Origin: an uncultured Pelagimonas sp.
GTDB taxonomy: Bacteria; Pseudomonadota; Alphaproteobacteria; Rhodobacterales; Rhodobacteraceae
Direction of reading: 5' to 3'
Assembly: GCF_947498515.1 (NCBI RefSeq)
Contig: NZ_CANMKO010000008.1
Coordinates: 223,098 to 287,097 of the forward strand
DNA: 64,000 bases
Part shown: positions 45,994-56,165 of the stretch, piece after piece
Layout: each line of letters begins with the position of its first letter
Position numbering within the stretch: the first letter of the stretch is position 1
Notes under the pieces: generated by a model
Seen by the model: the letters and a program-made list of their open reading frames with translations, nothing else
Databases searched by the model: none
Told to the model about the DNA's origin: nothing
Program-made: the position numbers and the translations under genes

Positions 45994-47610
45994 GTGAAAA
46001 AGACAACCGCTGACATTATGCTTGATGCGCTGGTGAGCAACGATGTGGACACCGTGTTTGGTATCCCCGGGGCCCATTCCTATGAGCTTTCCGATGCGCT
46101 GGCGCGTCGGTCCAATGACATCAGGTTCATCCACACACGTCATGAACAGGGATCGGGATATATGGCGTATGGCTATGCCAAATCCAGCGGCAAGCCCGGG
46201 GTTTTTACCGTGGTTCCGGGGCCCGGAGTGCTGAACGCGGGGGCGGCTATTTGCACCGCCTATGGGGGCAACGCGCCGATGATGTGCCTAACCGGCAATA
46301 TCATGTCGCATCTGATTGGTCAGGGGCGTGGACAATTGCATGAATTGCCGGACCAACTTGCCACACTGAAAGGTCTGACGAAATGGGCGGATCGCATTGA
46401 CCACCCGACCCAGGCGGCGGCAAAGATGACGACGGCATTTACCGAAATGAACTCGGATCGCCAACGTCCTGTTGCGATCGAAGTTCCTTGGGATGTTTTT
46501 GGCCAAAAGGGCGTGGCCCCGGAAATCGAGGCGGCACCGGTCCGACACACAACGCTTGACCCCGAAAGCATTGAAACAGCAGCAAAATTGATTGCCGCCG
46601 CAAGTAACCCGATGATCATGGTCGGCGGTGGTGCGCTGGACGCAGCGGCTGAGGTGCTCGCGCTGGCTAAAAAAATTCAGGCCCCCGTGGCCTCGCACCG
46701 ATCGGGCAAGGGCATTGTTGCCGACGATAGCCCACATGCCATGAACCTGATCGCAGCTTATGATTATTATAAAGAGTGCGATTTGTTGATCGGTATCGGC
46801 AGCCGTCTGGAATTGCAGATGATGCGCTGGCAATGGAAACCGGCAAATCTCAAGATCCTCCGCATTGATATCGACCCAACCGAAATGGTGCGCCTAAAAC
46901 CAGACCACGCAATTGTTGGTGACGCCGCAGAAGCCACCGCCGCGCTGACCAAAGCCTTGTCTGGTCACAAAGCAGCCGATCGTAGTGCCGAGTTTACCGC
47001 TATGAAGGATGCCGCCCGCAAAGCCAGCGAGGTTGTCCAGCCGCAGATGAGCTATCTAGATGCGATCCGCACCGCCCTACCCCGTGACGGGTTCTTTGTG
47101 GAAGAAGTCAGCCAAATGGGGTTCACAGCGCGTTTTGGCTTTCCAGTTTATGAGCCGCGCCAATATGTAACCTGCGCCTATCAAGACAACCTTGGATTTG
47201 GCTACAACACCGCGCTTGGCGTCAAAGTGGCTAACCCGGACAAGCCTGTTGTTTCGATCAATGGCGATGGCGGCTTTATGTTCGGCATGCAGGAGATGGC
47301 GACCGCCGTTCAGCATGGGATCGGCGTGATCGCGATCGTGTTCAACAACAACGCCTACGGCAATGTGCGACGTGATCAGATGAACGTCTTTGACGGGCGT
47401 TTGGTGGGATCAGAGTTGAAAAACCCCGACTTTGTCGCCATGGCGCAAAGCTTTGGCATGCCTGCCGAAAAGGCTGAAACCCCAAAAGAATTGCAAGATG
47501 CCATCGAACGCGCCTTGGCCCATGGCGGCCCCGCACTCATCGAAGTGCCGGTCGAAACGGGGTCTGAAACGTCGCCATGGCAATTTTTGCACCCCGCACC
47601 GCATAGCTGA
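45994..47610 (+). CDS. Thiamine-diphosphate-dependent 2-oxoacid decarboxylase/lyase
   Basis: A 538-aa enzyme of the acetolactate synthase/benzoylformate decarboxylase family. Glu51 (RHEQGS) activates ThDP; the GDGGFMFG...NNNAYG motif at the C-terminal third binds Mg and pyrophosphate. GTG start with AAAGGATGA; the longer frame overlaps the GntR gene. With an aldehyde dehydrogenase 21 bases downstream and a 2-hydroxyacid dehydrogenase across the regulator, a decarboxylase role is more likely than acetolactate synthesis; no small subunit is present. Confidence 0.85.
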   Translation: MKKTTADIMLDALVSNDVDTVFGIPGAHSYELSDALARRSNDIRFIHTRHEQGSGYMAYGYAKSSGKPGVFTVVPGPGVLNAGAAICTAYGGNAPMMCLTGNIMSHLIGQGRGQLHELPDQLATLKGLTKWADRIDHPTQAAAKMTTAFTEMNSDRQRPVAIEVPWDVFGQKGVAPEIEAAPVRHTTLDPESIETAAKLIAAASNPMIMVGGGALDAAAEVLALAKKIQAPVASHRSGKGIVADDSPHAMNLIAAYDYYKECDLLIGIGSRLELQMMRWQWKPANLKILRIDIDPTEMVRLKPDHAIVGDAAEATAALTKALSGHKAADRSAEFTAMKDAARKASEVVQPQMSYLDAIRTALPRDGFFVEEVSQMGFTARFGFPVYEPRQYVTCAYQDNLGFGYNTALGVKVANPDKPVVSINGDGGFMFGMQEMATAVQHGIGVIAIVFNNNAYGNVRRDQMNVFDGRLVGSELKNPDFVAMAQSFGMPAEKAETPKELQDAIERALAHGGPALIEVPVETGSETSPWQFLHPAPHS

Positions 47611-47631
47611 TCCCAATTCCCGGAGGTCCAA

Positions 47632-49038
47632 ATGACCGATTTCACCATGACAATCGACGGCAATCCTGTTTCCGCCACGGGCACTTTTGACGTGATTAAC
47701 CCATCAACAGGCGGCAGTGCCGGTCAATGCCCATCGGGCGCAGCCGAGGACGTTAACGCCGCCATCGCCGCAGCCAAAGCTGCATTTGCCAGCTGGCGCT
47801 GGGAAAGCGATCACACCCGCAGTCAGGCCTGCCGAGATATGGCGCGGGTTCTCGGCGAGCATGCCGAAGAGCTTGCGGTTTTGCTGAGCACCGAGCAGGG
47901 CAAACCGCTCGGCGGGCTTGGTGCCCGGTTCGAACTTGGCGGATGCCAGGCCTGGGCCAGCAACACAGCGGACCTAGAACTACCGGTTGAAGTGGTCAAG
48001 GACGACAACGAAGGCCGGATCGAAATCCATCGCAAACCTTTGGGTGTTGTGGCGTCGATTACACCGTGGAATTGGCCATTGATGATTGCCATTTGGCACA
48101 TCGCACCAGCCATCCGGGCGGGTAACACTGTGGTGGTCAAACCCTCGCCTTATACACCGCTGTCGACCCTGCGAATGGTGGAGATATTGAACACTGTTTT
48201 GCCCGCCGGTGTGCTGAATGTGGTTACCGGGCCTGACAGCATCGGGCCGGTTCTGACAAGCCATCCAGACATCGCCAAGGTGACGTTCACCGGTTCGACC
48301 GAGACAGGCAAGAAGGTGATGGCATCCGCAACGAACACGCTTAAACGCCTGACGCTGGAGCTTGGTGGAAATGACGCGGCAATCGTTCTGCCGGATGTCG
48401 AACCCGCTGCGGTGGCAGAAGGGATATTTTGGGGTGCGTTCATCAACAGCGGCCAAACCTGCGCCTGCATGAAACGGCTTTATGTGCATGATGACATCTA
48501 TGACGACGTCTGTTCGGCCCTTGTCGAATTCGCAGCCAAAATCCCTGTGGGCGATGGTTTGGACGAAGACAGCGTGCTGGGCCCTGTGCAAAATGCTATG
48601 CAATTTGCCAAGGTTCGCGATTTGGTTAACGATGCGAAAGCCAGCGGAGCCCGTGTCCTTTTGGGAGGTGAAGTCCCCGAGGGGAACGGTTATTTTTATC
48701 CCCTGACGATTGTGGCCGATGCCACCGACGGAATGCGCCTTGTCGACGAAGAGCAGTTTGGTCCCGTTCTACCGGTGATCCGCTATACCGACATCGAAGA
48801 CGCAGTGACCCGCGCCAACGCGTCCAGCATGGGATTGGGCGGCTCGGTTTGGTCCAAGGATATGGATGCCGCCAAGAAGCTGGCTCTACAATTTGAGTCC
48901 GGGACGGTGTGGATCAATGGGCACGGTGGCTTGAACCCCAACGCCCCCTTCGGCGGGGTAAAGCAATCCGGTATCGGCACAGAGTTCGGCGTTGACGGCC
49001 TCAAAGAATTTACTGCAATCCAGACTTTGCACGCCTGA
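47632..49038 (+). CDS. Aldehyde dehydrogenase
   Basis: A 468-aa NAD(P)-dependent aldehyde dehydrogenase; Glu in LELGGNDAA and catalytic Cys in NSGQTCACMKR. GGAGG precedes the ATG, 21 bases after the ThDP enzyme. It would oxidise the aldehyde formed by that enzyme to an acid; the identity of the aldehyde is not visible. Confidence 0.88.
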   Translation: MTDFTMTIDGNPVSATGTFDVINPSTGGSAGQCPSGAAEDVNAAIAAAKAAFASWRWESDHTRSQACRDMARVLGEHAEELAVLLSTEQGKPLGGLGARFELGGCQAWASNTADLELPVEVVKDDNEGRIEIHRKPLGVVASITPWNWPLMIAIWHIAPAIRAGNTVVVKPSPYTPLSTLRMVEILNTVLPAGVLNVVTGPDSIGPVLTSHPDIAKVTFTGSTETGKKVMASATNTLKRLTLELGGNDAAIVLPDVEPAAVAEGIFWGAFINSGQTCACMKRLYVHDDIYDDVCSALVEFAAKIPVGDGLDEDSVLGPVQNAMQFAKVRDLVNDAKASGARVLLGGEVPEGNGYFYPLTIVADATDGMRLVDEEQFGPVLPVIRYTDIEDAVTRANASSMGLGGSVWSKDMDAAKKLALQFESGTVWINGHGGLNPNAPFGGVKQSGIGTEFGVDGLKEFTAIQTLHA

Positions 49039-49062
49039 TCTTGCCGGGGATGATGCCCGCAT

Positions 49063-49105
49063 TGCCCCCGCCCGATTGCCCATGCGGTGAACCGGTGGGG
49101 GCGTA
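49063..49105. terminator. Imperfect hairpin between convergent genes
   Basis: TGCCCCCGCC pairs with GGTGGGGGCG with one or two mismatches, in the gap between the aldehyde dehydrogenase and the monooxygenase genes. There is no strong T-run; a shared terminator is plausible. Confidence 0.4.
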
Positions 49106-49107
49106 AT

Positions 49108-51021
49108 TCAACCACGTGCGGGCTTCAAAATCCCGTCAAAGAAGGCTGACAACGCTGCATGCGCGTCAAGCGGCAAGACCTGCGCAACGTACTGATCCGG
49201 GCGGACAATCACCAAGCAGCCCTTGTCCCTGTCGACACCGCGCATGTCAAAGATGTCCTCTCCGTTTTTCGCATCGGCGCAGAACAGCTTTTCATAATCC
49301 GTCAATCCGAACCGGCCTTTGACGGGCTTTAGAAGCGGATGCATATTGGCAAATTCAATCTCGCGGAACCCCTGCTGGTAGACGGCGCGCAGGTCGATAA
49401 CCGTATCGGCCTCGTCACCTTCGCGCCGAAACTTGGCCATTGGCGATGCCGGATTAGCGCCAAGGTAGTCACACAGGCTACGCAAATCTGTATCGTCCTG
49501 AGGCGTGAACGCAAAAAGCGTCCAGCGAATACCCGCTTCGATCGAATGGCCCAGCTGCATCGGTTTGGCATCCGCCAGCCGAACCACGGGCGCCGAGTGA
49601 AAACGAGTCCCGATCTCGAACCCTTTGGCCAGCCCCTGCCAGACACCCTGCCCCGTCAGTGCGGAGCACTCGTACTGCACCGTCAAACCCGCCGTAAAGC
49701 GCGCGCCGTCGATGAACTGCCTCTGAAAACGCGGCATGCTAGTATCGCTGGGGTCGGTTTTGCCCGGAGTGGCACTAACGATACGTGACCATTTGTGGTC
49801 ATAGTCGATAAGTCCTTGAGCGGCGGCGCGGCGTTCCTGCGAATAGGAATGCAACAAGTCTGGTTCCGCGCGATCCGTCAGCACTGAAATCAGCTTCCAA
49901 CCCAGATTGAAGGTGTCACCCATGGAGACGTTCATACCCTGACCGGCCTTGGGGCTGTGGGTGTGACAGGCGTCGCCAGCGGTAAACACGCGCGGTTTCT
50001 GATTGTTGCCTTGACCCGCAGGGACGTCGTCAAACTTGTCGGTCAACCTATGACCGATTTCATAGATCGACCACCAGACCACGTCTTTCACATCAAACGC
50101 GTATGGGTGCAGAATTCGTTTGGCCTTGGCGACGATGCTGTCAATCGACAGGCCACGATCAGCCACACGCTCTGTTTCGTCAAGTTTATCAAGTTCGACA
50201 TAGAGGCGGACCAGATATCCGCCTTCGCGGGGCAACAACAGGATGTTGCCGTCCGTGCGCGACTGAATAATCGCTTTCATGCGGAAATCGGGAAAATCGG
50301 TAACCGCCAGCACATCCATCACACCCCAGGCCTGATGCGCCGCGTCGCCATGCAGCGATCCGCCGATGGCCTGACGCACTTTACTACGGGCCCCATCACA
50401 ACCGACAACATAGTTGGCCCGAACAGTTTCGGTTTGCCCCACTCGGTCCGGGTCCGTGCGTTCAAGCGTCACGGTCGCTGGATACTCTGTGGCTGTAGGA
50501 TCAACCACAACATCCACTACTTGCAGGCAATAGTCAGGTTCTAACCGCGACGGAGAATTGCGCATGAGGTCAAGATACATGTCATGCACCCGTGCCTGAT
50601 TAATCAACACGTGCGGCATCTCGGACAATCCGTCCTCGACATCCTGAACCCGTCCGACCCGACGGATGGCTTCGGGATGATCCGGGTCTGGCGTCCAGAA
50701 CGTTGTCTCGTTGATCCACATTGCTTCCCGCTTGACCTTGTCGGCAAATCCGAAGGCTTGGAACATCTCCATCGAACGCACGTTGATCCCGTCCGCTTGC
50801 CCCTTTTCCATAGGTCCATCTTTAAGGTCGACGATCATCGCAGCGATTTCCGGATAAGCGGCCAACTGTGCAGCAAGACACAACCCCGCCGGGCCACAGC
50901 CCGCGACAAGAACGTCGACCTTTTCAGGCAGGCCGTTTGCCCCATTAACCCGAGCGCGCCCAGCGGCTGGCTCAAACTCGTCCGGATCCCCCGGTTTGAA
51001 ACCGTTCATATGAAACTGCAT
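49108..51021 (-). CDS. 3-hydroxybenzoate 4-monooxygenase-like flavoprotein
   Basis: A 637-aa aromatic hydroxylase with GCGPAG at 41-46 for FAD, GCDGARSKVR, and GDACHTHSPKAGQGMN, plus a C-terminal thioredoxin-like domain. Length and layout match Comamonas MobA, which converts 3-hydroxybenzoate to protocatechuate; phenol hydroxylases are the close alternative. ATG at 51021 with GGGACGAG. Divergent from a MarR gene. Confidence 0.85.
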   Translation of the reverse strand: MQFHMNGFKPGDPDEFEPAAGRARVNGANGLPEKVDVLVAGCGPAGLCLAAQLAAYPEIAAMIVDLKDGPMEKGQADGINVRSMEMFQAFGFADKVKREAMWINETTFWTPDPDHPEAIRRVGRVQDVEDGLSEMPHVLINQARVHDMYLDLMRNSPSRLEPDYCLQVVDVVVDPTATEYPATVTLERTDPDRVGQTETVRANYVVGCDGARSKVRQAIGGSLHGDAAHQAWGVMDVLAVTDFPDFRMKAIIQSRTDGNILLLPREGGYLVRLYVELDKLDETERVADRGLSIDSIVAKAKRILHPYAFDVKDVVWWSIYEIGHRLTDKFDDVPAGQGNNQKPRVFTAGDACHTHSPKAGQGMNVSMGDTFNLGWKLISVLTDRAEPDLLHSYSQERRAAAQGLIDYDHKWSRIVSATPGKTDPSDTSMPRFQRQFIDGARFTAGLTVQYECSALTGQGVWQGLAKGFEIGTRFHSAPVVRLADAKPMQLGHSIEAGIRWTLFAFTPQDDTDLRSLCDYLGANPASPMAKFRREGDEADTVIDLRAVYQQGFREIEFANMHPLLKPVKGRFGLTDYEKLFCADAKNGEDIFDMRGVDRDKGCLVIVRPDQYVAQVLPLDAHAALSAFFDGILKPARG

Positions 51022-51081
51022 GTCTCGTCCCTGCTTTTTGGCGTCGCGTTGCACATTGGCTCGCCTCAATTAGTAACTGTA

Positions 51082-51128
51082 CATACTTTATTCGGTCAAC
51101 TAAAAAAGATATGCATGCATACTTTATT
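51082..51128. promoter_or_regulatory. Direct repeats in the monooxygenase/MarR promoter region
   Basis: CATACTTTATT occurs at 51082-51092 and again at 51118-51128, 36 bases apart, each followed by a CGGTC within 13 bases. The region is AT-rich and lies between divergent genes, so it may contain MarR operators. Confidence 0.5.
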
Positions 51129-51193
51129 GTGTACTCGGTCTGAAAATGATGTTTTTTAGGGATGATTGCTGGGCGAAACGAAAGGGGCCGCAC

Positions 51194-51616
51194 ATGGAAG
51201 CAAACGCAATGGCCGGACATCTGATACGGCGTCTGCACCAAGTTTCAACGCAGGTATTTGCTAAGGAAACTCAGCAGGCCGGGTTTGACCTAACCCCTGT
51301 CCAGTTTGCCGCGATGGATGCCATCCACGCCAACCCGGGGGCTGATCAAGCCAAAATAGCCGCCCTAATCGCCTATGACCGGGCTACGATCGGTGGCGTA
51401 ATTGACCGGCTTGAAAAGAAGGGCTTTGTGCTGCGCGAAACCAGTAGTCGGGACCGTCGAGCCAGAGAGGTTCGCATGAGCCCTGAAGGGGAAAAAATTT
51501 ATAGCGGTCTTTTGCCAGTGGTTTCTGCATTGCAGAGCGATATTCTGTCCGGCCTAACAGAAGCCGAACAACAGCAATTTCTCGCGCTGGCGCGCCAAGC
51601 CTTGCCGTCCACCTGA
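51194..51616 (+). CDS. MarR-family transcriptional regulator
   Basis: A 140-aa winged-helix repressor. LTPVQFAAMDAI and the AALIAYDRATIGGVIDRLEKKG recognition region with the wing SSRDRRAREV are typical. ATG at 51194 with AAAGGGG. Divergent from the monooxygenase, so probably its aromatic-acid-responsive regulator. Confidence 0.9.
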   Translation: MEANAMAGHLIRRLHQVSTQVFAKETQQAGFDLTPVQFAAMDAIHANPGADQAKIAALIAYDRATIGGVIDRLEKKGFVLRETSSRDRRAREVRMSPEGEKIYSGLLPVVSALQSDILSGLTEAEQQQFLALARQALPST

Positions 51617-52092
51617 TCCGCCTCCCCTCCCACCCGGAGTATCCGCGTTCCTTTGCATGGACCGATGTTCCAAATCTGTTGCAGGCCGGACGTCCCCTTT
51701 TCCCGACGGGATTTGCACTATGGCCACTGTTCCGGATTGGCCGAGTGCAGTGTCACCGTTGGGTACGGCCATGCGGAGCTGTAGCGTTTTCTCGTCGATC
51801 TCGATATGGGCCGCCGTTTCGCACCACCGAGTCTGTGTGGCTTTGGGTGCGAACTCGGAAGTCTTGCCAAGAGTGGAGAAACGCTGCGCTGACGTAAGAG
51901 AACTCAGTTATGCTTGACCATAATGCCTCTCGCACGAGGCACGGGTTGATCGACACAGTGCCGAGCCAACGACTAAAGCCAAGTACCTTGGTTCATCCGA
52001 CGACTGGGTAGCCCATTCTACAATAGATGTGCCCTATCAAAACTGGGTCGCAACACGCCGGATTTCGAAGGCATTTCCCGGGCCAATAGTGG
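51617..52092. other. Gene-free stretch
   Basis: About 475 bases between the MarR and chemoreceptor genes. Short frames on both strands have no recognisable family or ribosome site; the base composition suggests old decayed sequence. Confidence 0.45.
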
Positions 52093-53931
52093 TTATCGCC
52101 CCACTGCGCGCGCCATGCGCAATCCGGATTCTTCATCCAAATCCATCGGTTCTTTTACAACATGTGGACCGCCATCGGTGTCTTGTGGCGCGAGGCTGTT
52201 CGTCTTTACAAAACTGCCCAAAACTTGCTTTAGCTGAGAGGCTTCAACTTGCATGCTTTGGCTAGCGCCGTTGGTTTCTTGAACCATTGCGGCGTTTTGT
52301 TGTGTGACACTATCCAAATGCGATATGCCACCATTGATTTCTTGCAACGCTGTTGCTTGTTCACCAGCAGAATGGGAAATGTCGGACACCATTGACGACA
52401 CGGCTGCTGCACTAACGGCAATCTTGCCGAGCGTTTCGGCTGTTGATTCCACCAGGCGTTCACCATCGCTCACATGCGACGAACTTTCCTCAACCAAGGT
52501 TTTGATTTCACTAGCGGATCGTGCGGCAACTTCGGCCAATCCGCGAACTTCGGACGCGACGACCGCAAACCCCTGTCCTGATTCACCGGCCCTTGCCGCT
52601 TCGACACCCGCGTTAAGTGCAAGCAAGCTGGTCTGAAAGGCAATATCATCAATTGATGTGATAATTTGGCTGATCTGTTGGGATGAAGCCGAAATCGCAC
52701 TCATGGCATTCATAGCTTGTTCCATTTCGTGGCTACCCTGTTCCGCGAACCGCAAGCTTTCTTTGGCTTGATCGTCGGATTGACGGGCCTGAGATGCATT
52801 TGAAGCCAAACCGGTCGACAACTCTTCAAGGGCTGCAGCAGATTGCTCCAATGTTGCGGCTTGCGTCTCAGCCCTATTCGCCATTTGGTTGGACATTGTT
52901 GCCAGATTTGTGGCGTTTCTATCAACTGCTTCCGAGCTTTCATCAAGTCGGGTCACCAAGCTTTGCAGCGATTTTGCCAAACGATTAAAGTCGTCACAAA
53001 GACCGGTATAGTTTGGTCCCAAGTCGTTCCACTCTTCTGAGGGAATGCTTTGCCAAAGGTCACCTTTTTGCAGGTTACTCATAACTTGTCCCAATTGCTC
53101 AAAAAGCTGAACGCGCCGTGCATTGGCGGCCACAGCCTGTTGATCGGCTTCATCGCTGCACTGCAATCGGCCTCGTAATTCATCCAGATTCTGGGCGATG
53201 ACACCGACCTCATCTCCACGATCTGTATTGGAAATCGCATTGGCATAGTCTTTTTGGGAAAGTCTCTGGACGACGTGAGCAATGTCAATGATTGGTGCGG
53301 TCAAACGGTTTCCAAAAACGACAGCAATCAAAACCGCGACGATCGTCGCAATCAGGCTAATAACAAGTTGAATGGTTTCGCTTCTGGTAACGAGCTGCGA
53401 AATCGCTGTTTTCGCAGCCGTGTTTTGTTCCAAAAGCGTGTCTTGCAGACCGTTCACCGCATCGCGAATGGAACCGATTAGGGAAAGAACATTTTGTTTC
53501 ACAAACGCGTGCCGGTCCGTCATGTCGACCGCTTCTAGGGCTTTTAGCGCGACACTCAGCTCGTCAAGTTGGCCTTGAATTGACATCACCACTTCAAAAG
53601 CGGCCTCTTGGCGAAATGCTTTGACCTCGACGTCAAAGAACCGACCTTGCGCTAGATCGACTTCGGTTTGGACTTCGTCCAAGTTGCCGCGCAGTCGTGT
53701 AATCCCTTGATCTTCGCCCAAGCTATACGCCAAAATGTCACCAATACCCTGTTCGATGTCTTCTTTCATGTCATCCAAGCTTTTCAGCTGAGTTACCAAA
53801 TGTTGCGAATGACTTATGCTGTAAGTTAGCTTTTGGTTTATCGCCCAAGAGGCCGCAGTCATTGCAAGCTGCATGGCAATAAGCAGCGAAGCAAAAAGAA
53901 ATATCTTGGTGCGCAGTGAAAAATTTTCCAT
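52093..53931 (-). CDS. Methyl-accepting chemotaxis protein
   Basis: A 612-aa chemoreceptor. Membrane helices at about 10-31 and 188-206 flank a periplasmic helical sensor domain; HAMP follows (about 207-262), then a coiled-coil signalling domain with the hairpin tip [20 protein letters not shown]. No cheA/cheW genes are nearby, so it joins a system encoded elsewhere. Ligand unknown. Confidence 0.93.
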   Translation of the reverse strand: MENFSLRTKIFLFASLLIAMQLAMTAASWAINQKLTYSISHSQHLVTQLKSLDDMKEDIEQGIGDILAYSLGEDQGITRLRGNLDEVQTEVDLAQGRFFDVEVKAFRQEAAFEVVMSIQGQLDELSVALKALEAVDMTDRHAFVKQNVLSLIGSIRDAVNGLQDTLLEQNTAAKTAISQLVTRSETIQLVISLIATIVAVLIAVVFGNRLTAPIIDIAHVVQRLSQKDYANAISNTDRGDEVGVIAQNLDELRGRLQCSDEADQQAVAANARRVQLFEQLGQVMSNLQKGDLWQSIPSEEWNDLGPNYTGLCDDFNRLAKSLQSLVTRLDESSEAVDRNATNLATMSNQMANRAETQAATLEQSAAALEELSTGLASNASQARQSDDQAKESLRFAEQGSHEMEQAMNAMSAISASSQQISQIITSIDDIAFQTSLLALNAGVEAARAGESGQGFAVVASEVRGLAEVAARSASEIKTLVEESSSHVSDGERLVESTAETLGKIAVSAAAVSSMVSDISHSAGEQATALQEINGGISHLDSVTQQNAAMVQETNGASQSMQVEASQLKQVLGSFVKTNSLAPQDTDGGPHVVKEPMDLDEESGLRMARAVGR

Positions 53932-54959
53932 GCAATTCCTATGATGTTCATCGATTGGGAGGCTCGGCGCTATTCCTGCCCTATAAGGCTGAAGACATCG
54001 TTTTCTTGCCCCGACGAATGGTCACCAAAACCTAGACAATTTTAGGTTTGAACCGACCAAATTATTGGTGGGAATGCCCCGCCCGCCGGCTTCGTGATGT
54101 GCTACTGTGATGTCCGTGAGAGCATCATCAAAGAGTGAGAAATCATGCCAAAAGTTTGCATAGTCGGCATAGATTTTGCGAAGCGCCGCATCAACTGAGC
54201 TGAGGTTCGAGACCGTACCTAGCAATATTGACGGTCAAAGGTGGGATTGTTGACGCATCTGCCGTCAAGCGACGTGCGAAGGGCAACCGCTCATCCATTG
54301 CGGCCTTTTGCTGACCCAAAGGTGCTGCATCTTGGTCTATACAGTTTAAAACATCGGTAAACTGTAATTGCGCGTATCCATTTTATTCGCGGGACCAACA
54401 CGGGCAATAAAACTGATTGTTTTGCGAAGAAACGCGGTTTTTCTCATAGTTTCTGGGAGATGCGACCGGGTTTTTAAGTGTTCTTAGAGAATAGCCCACT
54501 ACTTTCGCTCAACTGTTTTTGGGATAAAGGACGCCGCCGACCGCAGCGACCTTTCATGTCATCTCTCTGGAAAACTATGCAGATCTGGACGTGACCGCGG
54601 GCCCGACGAGTGTCAACTCAGGTGCTGATCAGAGCGACCTTACAAACTAGGCCAGCGCAACCTCAATGGCGCACACCTTTGCTCATATCGACTTACATAT
54701 TTTCGAAATGGAGGTGCATCTCCGCGCGAAAGCTTCCCTAATCGGGATCAATTCCTACCCAAGTTCTGCCTATGATGCTGACCAAGAAGGGGTGGAATAT
54801 TCTGTTGCTGACGGCAATACCGCCTGCGGACGATAACAACGAAACCACCAGCGATATCGCGATCTACAATGAGGTCTATTGCAACACGATGGTCACCTAC
54901 AGCGACGGGAGTTCAGGCTATCGGTGTCTGGGAAGGGAAAAATGCTATGACTATGCCGC
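53932..54959. other. Decayed intergenic region
   Basis: About 1 kb with no intact gene. Short frames end quickly. An inverted repeat TACAGTTTA/TAAACTGTA lies at 54340-54366. The stretch leads into transposase fragments, so it is probably part of an old insertion site. Confidence 0.5.
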
Positions 54960-55075
54960 CCGTCTCGGCAGATTTGTCATGCAAGTTGCCTGCCGGGCAA
55001 TGGTCGAAACCTTTTTTTAAATCATCAAGGCCGACCTCATCTGGCAACACTCATGGGACCCGCGCTCTCTGTTCT
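54960..55075 (+). pseudogene. IS3-family transposase fragment
   Basis: Translation around 54996-55060 gives MVETFF, a stop, then IIKADLIWQHSWDPR. This matches the conserved C-terminal block of IS3-type transposases (family pattern AMVESFFKTIKAELIW). The stop replaces a Lys codon and downstream homology is out of frame. Only a short remnant survives. Confidence 0.6.
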
Positions 55076-55214
55076 AACGGAATGTGGCCTAAACGATAAC
55101 TTGGGATGGCTCAAAAATGCGACGGGTCAAATAAGGGGCCAAGCCTGTCAGTGAATAGCTTGTGGAGTGGGCGGAAAAGCCCAATGTTTGGTTAGCATAC
55201 AAACCTGAAAAGAC

Positions 55215-55690
55215 TGCCTAAATCGAGCGTTCCAAGCGCTAAAGCGGTCGGCTGGAGTTTCGGACGCCAGCATTTCCGAGGTCGCTCTTTTAACTGCCTT
55301 GCAACAGCCCTGAGCTTTGCTTGGCCATGGATCGAGAAATCTGTGCCCTTTGGAAAGTACTGACGTAGCAAACGGTTTGTGGTTTTGTTTGTGCCGCGCG
55401 GCTATGGCGCGCGGGGGTCACACAAGAAGACATCGGAACGGTTCCACGAGCCCGCGTGTGGGTGCGGTACAGGTCTTTTGGCAGCTTGCAGGGCTATTTG
55501 ATCTACGCCTGCATGGCGCTTTTGCTGTCTTTATTTCTCACCTTCGCCAGAACCACAAAGCGGGTGTTGCGTTCAAAAAGTGTGGGGTTGCCCGAACCAG
55601 CGATCAAATCGCCCTGCCAGTGCCCCGGCACAGCACAGCCTGCAACGTCAGCAGGCTTTCGCTGTGCCTGCCTCAATAGCCGCTTTGCAA
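55215..55690 (-). pseudogene. IS30-family transposase remnant
   Basis: On the minus strand three blocks of IS30 transposase appear in order: VPGHWQGDLIAGSGN and RNTRFVVLAKV (about 55630-55540), KLPKDLYR (about 55490), NRLLRQYFPKGTDFSIHG with AVARQLKERPRK (55378-55272), and ETPADRFSA in another frame. In-frame stops and at least one frameshift make it non-functional. The N-terminal part is missing. Confidence 0.8.
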
Positions 55691-55751
55691 ATGCACTCGA
55701 CCCTTTGTTGTGGAATGCATCGTGGGCGGTTTCTAGGCCAGCCGAAAAGTT

Positions 55752-56033
55752 CTAGAAATCATCAAATTCGGGGACATTTCCGAGCCTCACAAGGAAGTTC
55801 GGTGAACTGACTTCGCCACTGTTTGGGTCTTCACTAATCATATAGGCATCAGCACCAGCGCAATCCTCGGACAGGGCCTCGCGTTCGGCTCTGTTTTGAG
55901 CTTCCGCTGCAGTTGAATATTGAAATTGCTTGCCAATCTTCAAGCCAGCTTGCCCACCACGGCCGGGCTTTTGTTCCACATAGGTCTGGCAGATATAGTG
56001 AACTTTCGTTGCGCTCTCGTCTGCTTGCGTCAT
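55752..56033 (-). CDS. Small conserved-looking hypothetical protein
   Basis: A 93-aa soluble acidic protein with AAAAGGA before its ATG. It contains YICQTYVEQKPGRGGQAGLKIGK and an AAEAQNRAEREAL helix, with two cysteines. I do not recognise a family. It lies between the IS30 remnant and the racemase gene. Confidence 0.6.
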   Translation of the reverse strand: MTQADESATKVHYICQTYVEQKPGRGGQAGLKIGKQFQYSTAAEAQNRAEREALSEDCAGADAYMISEDPNSGEVSSPNFLVRLGNVPEFDDF

Positions 56034-56165
56034 TAGTTAAGTCCTTTTCGCACTTGTTGTTGCACCACCACAGCCGGAAATGCGCGCAACAGGAGTGCAA
56101 TCGTTATATGGCAGCCATGGGTATCTTGGGGTAACCTTGGAGCAATCTTGCCCCACGTGCTGTCG

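Noticed and set aside
51657..51956. Frames on both strands between the MarR and chemoreceptor genes
   Set aside because: No ribosome site, no family resemblance and atypical composition.
54145..54198. Short frame reading VCIVGIDFAKRRIN, reminiscent of the start of IS110 transposases
   Set aside because: Only about 17 codons with one loosely similar motif and no downstream homology.
54340..54366. TACAGTTTA/TAAACTGTA inverted repeat as a terminator
   Set aside because: AT-rich stem, no T-run and no gene ending nearby; may be chance in decayed sequence.
54666..55020. Short plus-strand frames as novel small proteins
   Set aside because: The downstream one ends inside IS3 transposase homology, so these are more likely decay products.
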